Shown in pieces: positions 15,766 to 24,382 of a stretch of DNA of 64,000 bases. The position numbers and the translations under genes were made by a program. A model generated the notes under the pieces. It searched no databases, was not told where the DNA came from, and worked only from the letters and a program-made list of their open reading frames with translations. Numbering within the stretch: the stretch's first letter is position 1; every line of letters starts with the position of its first letter. Origin of the DNA: Bacteroidetes bacterium GWF2_41_31 (lineage in GTDB: Bacteria > Bacteroidota > Bacteroidia > Bacteroidales > F082); contig MEOL01000003.1 of the NCBI GenBank assembly GCA_001769215.1, forward strand, positions 62,001 to 126,000, read 5' to 3'.

Positions 15766-17613
15766 TTATCGTTGTTGCGTTGTTACTATGTAAGTGCTTT
15801 TTTCAAGTTTTATTACTTCTGTAATAAAATTGTAAAAGTCTTCGTATTCTTCAATCCCATACTCACCCGAATGAAGCAAAAAGCTTTTTATTACAACTAT
15901 TTTGTTATCATATTCCTGAAATTCAATAGCGTAATCTCCGTATTTACTTTCGATATGTTGAGGTTGCAATGTGTTTGAAACCTTGTTTCCAATTGGAATT
16001 GAATACTCCAGGGTATCCGTTTTACTGATTGGAAAATCCAATTGTACCGGCAACTTTCTGGTGCCTGGTTTTTCAAATTCAGGGATGGAGAAAGGGAGTG
16101 TCTTTATAAGTGTCTCATTGCCATAATCTTTGTAAATATTGTCTGAACCGGCTGAATAGGACAAATGAATTACTGCGGAATCCCTGGGAGCTTCCTTCAG
16201 ATTAAAATCGAGGAGTTCAAAGCCTTTCTCAACAAAATGATCTCTGATAAAGGATAACTTTCTCGATTCGCTCATGGCATGGGATGCGGAAAAGAGTGAT
16301 TCGTATTGTCCACCCTTGTAGGTATTTTCGAATTGGGCCTTCAATCCGTTGATATTATCGGGGAAGAATTTTATCCTTCTGGTTTCAAGCACTTCATTGG
16401 GTGAAAATGCCGGCGTCCATGCCAGATGGCTGTTGTTTTTTTCGATGATGAATACCTCCCTGTTTTGAGAAAACGTCCCTAAATAATTAAAAGGGCCATC
16501 GCTTGTGCAATCTAACCAAAGGGTGTCAGTCTCAATAGGGACGTATAAAATAACATGATTAGATTGTTGTGAAGGCATGCTTTTGTCAATAGATCTAATA
16601 GGATCCCCGGCCCAAACTTTGGTATAATACGAGGGTATGCCGATAGTATTCAACACCGATTTGAAGTAATTGGTGAGGGCTTTGCAATCGCCATATTTAT
16701 TTTTGGCCACATAAGCCGCCGAGTGTGGTTTGAGCCCTCCTGTTTCGATTGAAATATTAATATACCTCGTTTCGTCCTGTAAGTAATGATAAAGTGTTTT
16801 TATTTTATCGACAGGATGATCCATGCCCCTGATAAGGGTATAAATTTTTGTTTTTTCGCTTTCAGGTAACTCTTCAATGTCCTCAAGCAATTGGTACTGC
16901 CAGTCACCATAGGATTTCCAGGTACTAAATGATCCATCTGTTTCGTAATTAAATTCCTGGGGAACAATGACAACGGAAGGCAAATAATTGAGCATAGGAG
17001 GCGAAAATGTCTCTGGTTCAATTACCTCATTAAAGGAAGCATTCCAGGTGTATTTTATTTTCGATTCATAAGAACTGGTTTTATAATGGCCGACAAACTG
17101 CTCCCTGATGGCCATTTTATAATCATTAGGAACTTCAACGGTTAAACTTGCCTGGAGAGTAGGCACTTTGATGTCGATTACCGGCAACCAATAATCCACG
17201 TAAATAAACTCATCTTCCTGCACTTGATACGAATATACCACGGTATAAGGATAGTTGTTATGCTTCAGGGTGAATTCCTTTATGAAATGATCTTCATAGA
17301 AAGAAAAATCCGAAATGAAGCTTCTTTCAGTAATGTCGTTTTTCTTTAATTTTCTGACAATTTCGCCTTGATTGTCTTTTATATAACCTTCAATCCCAGA
17401 AACTTTTTCCATGCTGGAAAATGGAATGCTTACCCTGGTGTATTTTTCACCCGCCCGGTTATTAATTTTGATTTCAACGGTCACCGTTTTAACAAGTTTG
17501 CCATTCTTTATAGAGATATGGGTAACCGTATTTACCAGTTCTGCCTCATATTTTTGTGCAAACAGGGTGGTAAGCGGAAGAATTGAAAATAGAATTATTA
17601 GTAGTCGAATCAT
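15766..17613 (-). CDS. DUF3857 / transglutaminase-like protein with intact triad
   Basis: A 615-residue exported protein with a signal peptide (MIRLLIILFSILPLTTLFA), an N-terminal DUF3857 domain and a transglutaminase-like core. All three catalytic positions are present: Cys near residue 308 (YGDCKAL), His near residue 352 (SNHVIL) and Asp near residue 366 (LWLDCT). It should act in the periplasm or at the outer membrane as a peptidase, amidase or acyl-transferase; the reaction is unknown for this family. It is the middle gene of a tight operon, 9 bases after the barrel protein gene and 1 base before its His-to-Tyr paralogue. Confidence 0.88.
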   Translation of the reverse strand: MIRLLIILFSILPLTTLFAQKYEAELVNTVTHISIKNGKLVKTVTVEIKINNRAGEKYTRVSIPFSSMEKVSGIEGYIKDNQGEIVRKLKKNDITERSFISDFSFYEDHFIKEFTLKHNNYPYTVVYSYQVQEDEFIYVDYWLPVIDIKVPTLQASLTVEVPNDYKMAIREQFVGHYKTSSYESKIKYTWNASFNEVIEPETFSPPMLNYLPSVVIVPQEFNYETDGSFSTWKSYGDWQYQLLEDIEELPESEKTKIYTLIRGMDHPVDKIKTLYHYLQDETRYINISIETGGLKPHSAAYVAKNKYGDCKALTNYFKSVLNTIGIPSYYTKVWAGDPIRSIDKSMPSQQSNHVILYVPIETDTLWLDCTSDGPFNYLGTFSQNREVFIIEKNNSHLAWTPAFSPNEVLETRRIKFFPDNINGLKAQFENTYKGGQYESLFSASHAMSESRKLSFIRDHFVEKGFELLDFNLKEAPRDSAVIHLSYSAGSDNIYKDYGNETLIKTLPFSIPEFEKPGTRKLPVQLDFPISKTDTLEYSIPIGNKVSNTLQPQHIESKYGDYAIEFQEYDNKIVVIKSFLLHSGEYGIEEYEDFYNFITEVIKLEKSTYIVTTQQR

Positions 17614-17622
17614 TTGTTGAAA

Positions 17623-18891
17623 TTAAAATCTATAACCAAGTAAAAAGTAATATCTTTTTGTAGTTGATTTCAGATCAGTATATTCTGACATACCATTTTT
17701 CGCGTCGTACCTGGTTTCAAATGAAAACCTTTTGTATTTAATTCCTATTCCCAGGATATATCCTATTTCCAATTTTCTGGTGCCATCGATTGCATTCCCT
17801 TCTTCAACTGTTTGAATGTCAAAGAATGTTGATTCAACTTTTTTGTAATTTGTTTCGTTAATGGTAAATCCGTTTGAAATCCCGCCGTTTAGAAAAACGA
17901 AAACCCCTCCGATCGGATATTTGTAACGAACCATATTATTGACGTTCAAATAGGTATAGGCAAATTTGGTATGGGTAATTATATATCTGTTTTCATGCCA
18001 GTATTCTTCCACACGACCAGCAACTTTATACGATGTAAGAGTCAACTCATTGAATATAGACCATTTGGCCTGATTTCTTGATAATATCACATCAAAAAAT
18101 ATCCCGGTAGAGAAATTTACAGACTGGTTGTAATTTGCATTGACAAGGTAGTCAAAATTAGTGCCTTTGAATTTTAATGAAGTTAATGTTAATCCTCCCA
18201 ATACACCAATTTCAACGGAGATTTTTTCTGTTTTTTTCTGAAAATTAACTTCGGAATAGGTACAATTGTAAAAGTATAGAAACAAGTTCTCCATGCTCTT
18301 TTTGCGGTATTCTGTATTATTTAATTTTGATTGAATCTTTGGACAGTCCGCAAGATAAATGGTGAGCTGACCAATAAATCTTTTATTCTCACCAATTCCG
18401 TCCACTCCGTCCACTTCTCTTAAATACCTTTTATAAACCAGCAATTCGTAAGAAGAATCTTGTTTGATGTAGAATTGTTCTTTCCCGAAATTGTTCATGT
18501 AGAAATACAAGCTTTTTTTTCCTGTTATCATTGTTTGCAGGAAAGTGGTGTCGATGGTGAACTCTAAATCAGCATCATGTTCTAAGGCTCCGGTACTCAT
18601 TGGACTTGATTCTGATTGTACAATTGCACTTTCATATCTTTCATCAAGAACACTAAATCCTTCAATATCCATTGGGGAATAAATATGCTTTTCTCCGCTT
18701 AACTTGTTTCTAAAGGATATTTTATCAGGATTTCTATCCCAATTGCGATAATCAATATATCCATGTAAGGTATCACCTGTTTGAGGAAGGATGTATCCCG
18801 GCAAATAATTCTCCTGGCAATAAGTGTTTTGCAAAATGATAATGGCAAATAGCGTTAACGCAATTTTTTCAATGATTTTTTTTGTTTCCAT
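17623..18891 (-). CDS. Outer-membrane beta-barrel protein with N-terminal soluble domain
   Basis: A 422-residue protein with a signal peptide of about 25 residues (ending near TYCQ). Residues about 28-200 form a soluble region that opens with PGYILPQTGDTLHGYIDYRNW, a pattern I know from uncharacterised Bacteroidota proteins. From about residue 215 alternating polar/hydrophobic strands follow, and the chain ends YYFLLGYRF, the aromatic C-terminus of outer-membrane barrels. It is first in an operon with two DUF3857/transglutaminase-like genes. No exact promoter match was found before it. Function unknown; a surface or periplasm-facing partner of the two downstream proteins is inference. Confidence 0.75.
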   Translation of the reverse strand: METKKIIEKIALTLFAIIILQNTYCQENYLPGYILPQTGDTLHGYIDYRNWDRNPDKISFRNKLSGEKHIYSPMDIEGFSVLDERYESAIVQSESSPMSTGALEHDADLEFTIDTTFLQTMITGKKSLYFYMNNFGKEQFYIKQDSSYELLVYKRYLREVDGVDGIGENKRFIGQLTIYLADCPKIQSKLNNTEYRKKSMENLFLYFYNCTYSEVNFQKKTEKISVEIGVLGGLTLTSLKFKGTNFDYLVNANYNQSVNFSTGIFFDVILSRNQAKWSIFNELTLTSYKVAGRVEEYWHENRYIITHTKFAYTYLNVNNMVRYKYPIGGVFVFLNGGISNGFTINETNYKKVESTFFDIQTVEEGNAIDGTRKLEIGYILGIGIKYKRFSFETRYDAKNGMSEYTDLKSTTKRYYFLLGYRF

Positions 18892-19140
18892 AATAGGATG
18901 TTTATTTCATAAGTTTATTTGTGTCATTCAGAAATTACAGAGAGCCGATTTTTCTTGAGTTTGCTTTTCTTTATATCAAGAATCAGGGTAGTGTTGTTAG
19001 CTAATTAGGGCCGCTAAATTAGGAATTAATTTGTTTGCTTGTAAGGGTGTACTGTTTTTTAAGCCCGGCTTTCTTTTTAAGCGTGCTCTTCGATCTGAAG
19101 TTTCTGCCGGCTTTGCTTCTCTGAGATTATTATAATACAC

Positions 19141-19173
19141 GTTCGCCAATGGGTTATACACCCATCAGCGAAC
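19141..19173 (-). terminator. Stem-loop after the di-heme lipoprotein gene
   Basis: GTTCGC/GCGAAC and ATGGGT/ACCCAT stack across a symmetrical CA/CA internal loop, 17 bases beyond the stop at 19190. There is no clear T-run, so its role as a terminator is uncertain. The remaining gap 18892-19140 shows nothing recognisable. Confidence 0.4.
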
Positions 19174-19189
19174 TTGTTAGTGAAGGTGG

Positions 19190-19666
19190 CTATTGTGCCC
19201 ATATCCTGTCCTGCGAAGCCCCGTGACAGCTATTGCATTGTCCGGTAGTAATGGCTGACGACATATAGTTTGTAGATGATTTGCCCTGGACAGCAGGGAA
19301 CAGGCCACTGCCAAATGTCACGTTTCCTGTGGTGTAAAAGTTTCCACGGGTATCTGCCTGAAACGTGTACTTTAAGGTGCCCGTTCCATTGGTACCGGTA
19401 AATAGTTTTACTGTTGCATTTGAAAACGTATTCGTTTTTTGTGCATCATACACCGTACCTGCAACGGTAAAAATTCCTTCTCCCTGTCCACCCGATTTAT
19501 GACAATTCATGCAATTTTTCCCCATGTTGTGACTGGTGCCTCCATTGAAAGACCCTTCGTTCGTGTTGTCTCCTTCTCCTCCTGAGAGCTCGGTGTTTTT
19601 TTGACAGGACTGTGTTGCCAAAGCGAATACAAATAGCAGTAATACTGCAATCAAATTTAATTTCAT
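19190..19666 (-). CDS. Di-heme c-type cytochrome lipoprotein
   Basis: A 158-residue lipoprotein: signal peptide MKLNLIAVLLLFVFALATQSC with Cys21 as the lipidated residue. Two heme c attachment motifs are present, CMNCH near residue 52 and CNSCH near residue 146. Between them lies a stretch (VAGTVYDAQKTNTFSNATVKLF) that resembles a small beta-sandwich of the carboxypeptidase-regulatory type. Such proteins would sit at the outer or inner membrane facing the periplasm and carry electrons. No oxidase, reductase or cytochrome maturation gene is near, so the partner is unknown. The frame and both motifs are intact. Confidence 0.75.
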   Translation of the reverse strand: MKLNLIAVLLLFVFALATQSCQKNTELSGGEGDNTNEGSFNGGTSHNMGKNCMNCHKSGGQGEGIFTVAGTVYDAQKTNTFSNATVKLFTGTNGTGTLKYTFQADTRGNFYTTGNVTFGSGLFPAVQGKSSTNYMSSAITTGQCNSCHGASQDRIWAQ

Positions 19667-20062
19667 AATAGTCTAGTTTTTGGTTTTTCTACTCATCTGG
19701 CTTTTCGGTTCCGCCCCATTTTTTAAGGTGGTTTCTGGTCTCCACAGAATAGTGTTTATACAAAGTATCTGAATTCAAATAAATTGTGACGCAGATTTGG
19801 TTAGGGGTTGTGATTTTGAATGGATAGAAAACAGGTAGGATTTCTATAAGGTTTTAAGATGTTGTCTGCGGTCTAATGGTTCAAAATCAACATTTAGAGA
19901 TTTGCATGAGCAATTTGGTTAAGAAATTGAATATGTGTTAGCCGGCCAGACTGATTTATTAGCGCATGCTGGGTGTAGTTTATTTTATTTGCTTGTTAAT
20001 TTATAACAAAGGAATAGTTAATGGTTGTATAAAATCGTTTCTTGGTTGGGGTTTAACCAAAA
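19667..20062. other. Gene-free stretch
   Basis: No supported reading frame on either strand, no exact TAnnTTTG promoter box and no strong hairpin were seen before the terminator at 20063. Confidence 0.5.
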
Positions 20063-20094
20063 AAAAACGCCCATCATTTTTGAAGGGCGTTTTT
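20063..20094 (-). terminator. Rho-independent terminator, T-run on both strands
   Basis: AAAAACGCCC at 20063-20072 pairs perfectly with GGGCGTTTTT at 20085-20094. It lies 22 bases beyond the stop of the T9SS sorting-domain remnant, whose gene it presumably once ended. Confidence 0.85.
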
Positions 20095-20115
20095 GTTGAT
20101 GAGTGTGTTACTGAT

Positions 20116-20196
20116 TTATCTCAGCTTGATTTGGCAGCTACCCAGTTTAACATCATTGTTGTAGATTTCGATTTTGTAGATGCCACCTGAAAGTTT
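20116..20196 (-). pseudogene. Remnant of a T9SS C-terminal sorting domain
   Basis: On the minus strand a frame ending with TAA at 20116-20118 reads KLSGGIYKIEIYNNDVKLGS and then CQIKLR. A Ser-Gly-Gly-Ile-Tyr turn, a strand with Ile-x-x-Tyr, and a Lys/Arg-rich end are the closing strands of a type A sorting domain. The frame cannot be followed upstream beyond the two poly-A tracts at about 20194-20215, where it meets the response regulator gene in a different frame. So only the last 27 codons of some secreted protein survive. The fragment is short; the family call rests on pattern alone. Confidence 0.55.
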
Positions 20197-20815
20197 TTTT
20201 TTTGTATATTTTTTTTCGCAGGATGTTCACATATACATCCACCACATTTGTTCCTGTGTCAAAAGTAATATCCCAAACTTTTTCTGCTATATCCACCCTG
20301 GAAACCACCCTTCCTTTGTTACGGAAAAAGTATTCCAATAGTTCAAATTCTTTTGCGGTCAGCTCTATTTTTTTGCCTGACCTGATGGCCATTTTTTTGT
20401 CCATGTCCAATTCAAGATCGGCAACTTTCAGCTTATTGCTGGCTTCGTGGATATTCGATGTTCTTTTGGTGAGCGCTTTTATATGCGATATTAACTCCCT
20501 GAATTCAAATGGTTTAACCAGATAGTCGTCGGCACCAGCATCAAATCCGGCTACTTTGTCCTCGGTGGTTCCAAGCGCGGTTAACATCAAAATGGGGAGG
20601 GTAGGCTTTACTTCTTTGATTTGCTTGCAAAGTTCAATGCCATTGATATATGGAATTACGATATCCAGCAGCAACAGGTCATAATGGTTAGCTATGGCAA
20701 ACGTTTTACCCATCTGTCCATTGAAAACCACCTCTGTTTCGTAACCAAATTCCTCCAATCCTTGTTTAATAAAGGAGGCTACCCGGGGCTCGTCTTCGAT
20801 GATCAGGATTTTCAT
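20153..20815 (-). CDS. OmpR-family response regulator with aberrant C-terminus
   Basis: A receiver domain occupies residues 1-120: acidic pocket EDE at 7-9, phosphorylation site Asp51 in LLLLDIVIP, and KPF near 101-103. A winged-helix effector domain of the OmpR type follows and reaches the recognition helix (TNVVDVYVNILRKKI). Family members then end with a beta-hairpin of the form TVRGVGY; here that hairpin is missing and the frame runs into 15 unrelated residues translated from the T9SS remnant out of frame. The wing is needed for DNA contact and stability, so the protein is probably impaired. The start at 20815 (MKILIIEDE) is preferred over the ATG eight codons upstream. No histidine kinase gene is present, although one normally follows. 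Confidence 0.8.
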   Translation of the reverse strand: MKILIIEDEPRVASFIKQGLEEFGYETEVVFNGQMGKTFAIANHYDLLLLDIVIPYINGIELCKQIKEVKPTLPILMLTALGTTEDKVAGFDAGADDYLVKPFEFRELISHIKALTKRTSNIHEASNKLKVADLELDMDKKMAIRSGKKIELTAKEFELLEYFFRNKGRVVSRVDIAEKVWDITFDTGTNVVDVYVNILRKKIYKKKTFRWHLQNRNLQQ

Positions 20816-20836
20816 TATTTTGGATATTTCAAAGGC

Positions 20837-20844
20837 CAAATCTA
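20837..20844 (-). promoter_or_regulatory. -7 box before the response regulator
   Basis: On the minus strand TAGATTTG matches TAnnTTTG. No clear -33 TTG at the proper distance. It would give a leader of about 15 bases to the ATG at 20815 and overlaps the alternative start at 20839. Confidence 0.4.
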
Positions 20845-20996
20845 CTTCTTTTTAGCTCTTTATTAAGCATGACAGAATATTTTGAATTCTTGTACTTCAA
20901 ATTAAACAGAAGACTAATTGAATGCTGATTGTAGTAAAATATACGGTATTCACCGTTTTAAACTACTTTTCAGGATCAGTACTATTTTCTTCATAA

Positions 20997-21030
20997 AAAA
21001 AAGTCTGTATGCATGCAAACAGACTTTTTT
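20997..21030 (-). terminator. Rho-independent terminator of the rimP-nusA-infB operon
   Basis: AAAAAAGTCTGT at 20997-21008 and ACAGACTTTTTT at 21019-21030 pair over 12 bases, with a T-run on the minus strand beyond it, about 70 bases after the infB stop. Confidence 0.85.
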
Positions 21031-21097
21031 ATTTAACAAATAATCTTGACAGAACTAATCCTTTGTAAATCAGTCAAAGCCAGGTGTAGGTTGTATA

Positions 21098-24000
21098 TTA
21101 TCTGGCTACTTCAACAATCAAATAACCCTCAATAATATCACCTATTTTGATGTCGTTGAAGTTGTCGATATTCAAACCGCACTCGTAATTGGAAGTAACT
21201 TCTTTTACATCGTCCTTAAAGCGTTTTAGCGAACCCAGGGTTCCGGTATGAATTACAATGCCATCGCGGATAACGCGTATCTTGGTGTGACGGGTGATTT
21301 TTCCATCCAATACAAAACATCCGGCAATGTTGCCTACCTTGGTGATATTAAATACCTCGCGTACTTCAACATTACAGGTAATTTTTTCTTCCATCTTGGG
21401 GCTCAACATGCCTTCGATAGCTGTTTTAAGCTCTTCGGTGGCCTGATAAATGATGGAGTAAAGCCGGATATCGATTTCTTCTTTCTCGGCCAGTTTTCGT
21501 GCCTGACTGGAAGGCCTGACCTGGAACCCGATGATGATGGCGTCGGATGCCGAAGCAAGCATCACATCCGATTCGGTAATGGCACCTACTGCTTTGTGTA
21601 TCACGTTTACCTGTACCTCGCGGGTGGAAAGTTTTAACAAGGCATCCGACAAGGCTTCAACTGATCCGTCCACATCACCTTTAACAATCACGTTGAGTTC
21701 TTTAAAGTCGCCAATGGCAATCCGTCGGCCAATTTCGTCCAGGGTAATGTGTTTTTGAGTACGTAAGCTTTGTTCGCGCATCAGCTGATGACGTTTTGAA
21801 GCTACATTTTTGGCTTCTTTTTCATCTGACATGATGTTGAAAAGGTCGCCAGCCTGAGGGGCCGAATTTAACCCAAGCATAAGCACGGGAACTGATGGTC
21901 CGGCAGAATCTACGGCTTTGTTGCGTTCGTTAAACATGGCCTTTACTTTTCCATAAACAGAACCTGCCAGAATAATGTCTCCTTTTTTCATGGTGCCATC
22001 CTGCACCAGCACCGTAGCTACAAAACCACGGCCTTTATCAAGAGAAGCCTCAATAACGGTACCGCGACCCAGCTTTGTTGGATTGGCCTGTAATTGTAAC
22101 ATTTCGGATTCGAGCAGCACTTTTTCAAGAAGTTCGGCAACGCCTGTACCTTTGATGGCTGATATTTCCTGCGATTGATATTTCCCTCCCCAGTCTTCCA
22201 CCAGGATGTTCATGTTGGCTAATTGTTCTTTTATTTTTTCGGAGTTGGCTCCCGGTTTATCCATTTTGTTAAAAGCGAACACGAGCGGTACACCGGCTGC
22301 CTGCGCATGGTTAATGGCTTCACGCGTTTGAGGCATCACGCTGTCGTCGGCAGCAATAACAATAATTGCGATGTCGGTTACTTTGGCACCCCTGGCACGC
22401 ATGGCCGTAAAGGCTTCATGACCCGGTGTATCGAGGAAAGTCACTTTTTTACCGCTATCGGTGGTTACTTCGTAGGCACCAATATGTTGTGTGATACCTC
22501 CTGCCTCACCGGCCACTACATTGGCTTTTCGGATGTAGTCGAGCAACTTGGTTTTACCATGGTCTACGTGTCCCATGACGGTTACTATCGGAGCTCTTTC
22601 TACCATCTGGGCAGGATCGTCGGGTAATTCCTGAAGATCTACATGGTCAGTATCGTCGAGGCTGATAAACGCTACTTTAAAGCCAAATTCTTCAGCAACC
22701 AACGCGATGGTCTCTGCATCCAATCGTTGATTGATGGAAACAAACATACCAAGCTGCATGCAGGTGGTAATAATCTGGGTAACACCTGTATTCATTAAAT
22801 TGGCAAGCTCGTTGGCTGTCAGGAATTCGGTTACCTTCAAAATGGATTTTTCATCCTCCTGTCGCTGCATTTCCTCAGCCAGGTTGTGTGATACATGTTC
22901 TCTTTTCTCTTTCCTGTGTTTGGCAGCCTTGGATTTTCCTGTTGGAGCTAGACGGGCCAGTGTATCTTTAATCTTCTTTTGAATTTCTTCATCGGTGGGC
23001 TCCGTTTTAACCAATGGTTTTTTAACCGGTGGAACAAATTTTTTCTTGCCCGGCTGTTCTCTGGGCCTTTCCTGTTTGGCCTGAGTTTCATCAGGTTTAA
23101 CCTTAATGCGTTTTCTCTTCTTTTTCTTTGCAGCACTGTCATCGCTGGATGAAGCTACCGGAGCTCCTTTTTTCCGTCGGATCTCAATTGGCAGGTCGAT
23201 TTTGCCAAAAATAACCGGTCCGGCCAATTTTTCGAACTTTGTTTTAAGGAAATTGTCAGGTTGTCTTTCCCCGGTAGACTTTGATTCTAAAATCTGCACC
23301 GGTTTTGAAGTTTCAATACCGGATGCCTCTTTTTCAACAGGTTTTTTTGATGCTTCTTCGGTTTTCTTAGTGTCATCAGCAGGTGCTGCTTTTTCAACCG
23401 GCTTATCTTTCTTTCTGAAAGTATCAATTGACTTCTGTTTATCAGAAGCTTCTTTCTTCTTTTCGGCTTTTGTTTTTTTCTTTGGCCTGGTTCTTTGGTT
23501 TAAACTATCCAGATCAATCGTGCCGTAAACTTTCAAACTTCCCTTTAGGTTCTCAACTGTTTCTTCTTCAATATTTTCTTTCTCTGGCTCCATCGCTGCT
23601 CCCTGAGTTTCTTCGGGTTGTGGTCTGGTTGATTCAAGAGTTGGGGCTATTGGTTCAGGTATAGCCGGAAGAGCTGATTCAATGGGTCGTTCGGCAACTT
23701 TTTCTTCCGGTTCGGGTTTTTGTACGGTTATTTTTTCTGCTTCCACTACCTTTTCAGGTTCGGGTACTCTCTCTGGGATTATTTGGGTTTTAACTTCTTT
23801 TACCTCGGTGGTTTTTACTAATTCGGGTTCAGCCTGAGAAAGAGCTGGTTTTTTTTCAATGATTTCCGCCTTAGGTGATTCTGAGGGTTCTTCTGATTTT
23901 TTAACGGGTTCACGTTCCGGAATGGCATTGGGAGCGTTTTCTCTTGATGCGTTTCTTTCGGCAGCCGTGGAAGGTATGTTTTTTAAAGATTTTTTAAAGT

Positions 24001-24325
24001 ATTCAACACCCGTGTTTTTAATGATGACCTCATCGTCGATGGGATACTCTTCCTGTTTTTTCTCCTCCCTGACAGTAGGATTTTCGATCGTAATACTTTG
24101 TTTCCCAATGAACTCAAGTCCTTTTTGTTTCGATATTTCTTTAACGTGCTTCTCCTCCTGAAACTCATTAAAAAGAAGATCATACATTTGAGGATCAAGC
24201 TTGGTATTGGGATTGCGATCGATAACAAAGCCTTTTTTGCCCAGGAATTCAATCACCGAGTCGATGCTGATGTTAAATTCGCGGGCGGCCTTACTTAATC
24301 TTACTACCTTGTTGGCTTCTGACAT
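21098..24325 (-). CDS. infB: Translation initiation factor IF-2
   Basis: The 1075-residue GTPase places initiator tRNA on the 30S subunit and promotes subunit joining. Residues 1-50 hold the N-terminal helical domain (VRLSKAAREFNISIDSVIEFL). A long Pro/Glu/Lys-rich linker follows to about residue 480, then the second N-domain (FLTANELANLMNTG). The G domain has GHVDHGKT (P-loop), DTPGHEAF (switch II) and NKMD, and the C-terminal domains follow. The unusually long charged linker is common in Bacteroidota. It is the last gene of rimP-nusA-infB, 57 bases after nusA, and is followed by a clear terminator. Confidence 0.98.
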   Translation of the reverse strand: MSEANKVVRLSKAAREFNISIDSVIEFLGKKGFVIDRNPNTKLDPQMYDLLFNEFQEEKHVKEISKQKGLEFIGKQSITIENPTVREEKKQEEYPIDDEVIIKNTGVEYFKKSLKNIPSTAAERNASRENAPNAIPEREPVKKSEEPSESPKAEIIEKKPALSQAEPELVKTTEVKEVKTQIIPERVPEPEKVVEAEKITVQKPEPEEKVAERPIESALPAIPEPIAPTLESTRPQPEETQGAAMEPEKENIEEETVENLKGSLKVYGTIDLDSLNQRTRPKKKTKAEKKKEASDKQKSIDTFRKKDKPVEKAAPADDTKKTEEASKKPVEKEASGIETSKPVQILESKSTGERQPDNFLKTKFEKLAGPVIFGKIDLPIEIRRKKGAPVASSSDDSAAKKKKRKRIKVKPDETQAKQERPREQPGKKKFVPPVKKPLVKTEPTDEEIQKKIKDTLARLAPTGKSKAAKHRKEKREHVSHNLAEEMQRQEDEKSILKVTEFLTANELANLMNTGVTQIITTCMQLGMFVSINQRLDAETIALVAEEFGFKVAFISLDDTDHVDLQELPDDPAQMVERAPIVTVMGHVDHGKTKLLDYIRKANVVAGEAGGITQHIGAYEVTTDSGKKVTFLDTPGHEAFTAMRARGAKVTDIAIIVIAADDSVMPQTREAINHAQAAGVPLVFAFNKMDKPGANSEKIKEQLANMNILVEDWGGKYQSQEISAIKGTGVAELLEKVLLESEMLQLQANPTKLGRGTVIEASLDKGRGFVATVLVQDGTMKKGDIILAGSVYGKVKAMFNERNKAVDSAGPSVPVLMLGLNSAPQAGDLFNIMSDEKEAKNVASKRHQLMREQSLRTQKHITLDEIGRRIAIGDFKELNVIVKGDVDGSVEALSDALLKLSTREVQVNVIHKAVGAITESDVMLASASDAIIIGFQVRPSSQARKLAEKEEIDIRLYSIIYQATEELKTAIEGMLSPKMEEKITCNVEVREVFNITKVGNIAGCFVLDGKITRHTKIRVIRDGIVIHTGTLGSLKRFKDDVKEVTSNYECGLNIDNFNDIKIGDIIEGYLIVEVAR

Positions 24326-24382
24326 ATTATTGTTGTTTATAAACGCTCAAATTATTTCACAAATTACCACTTTGCAAATACA

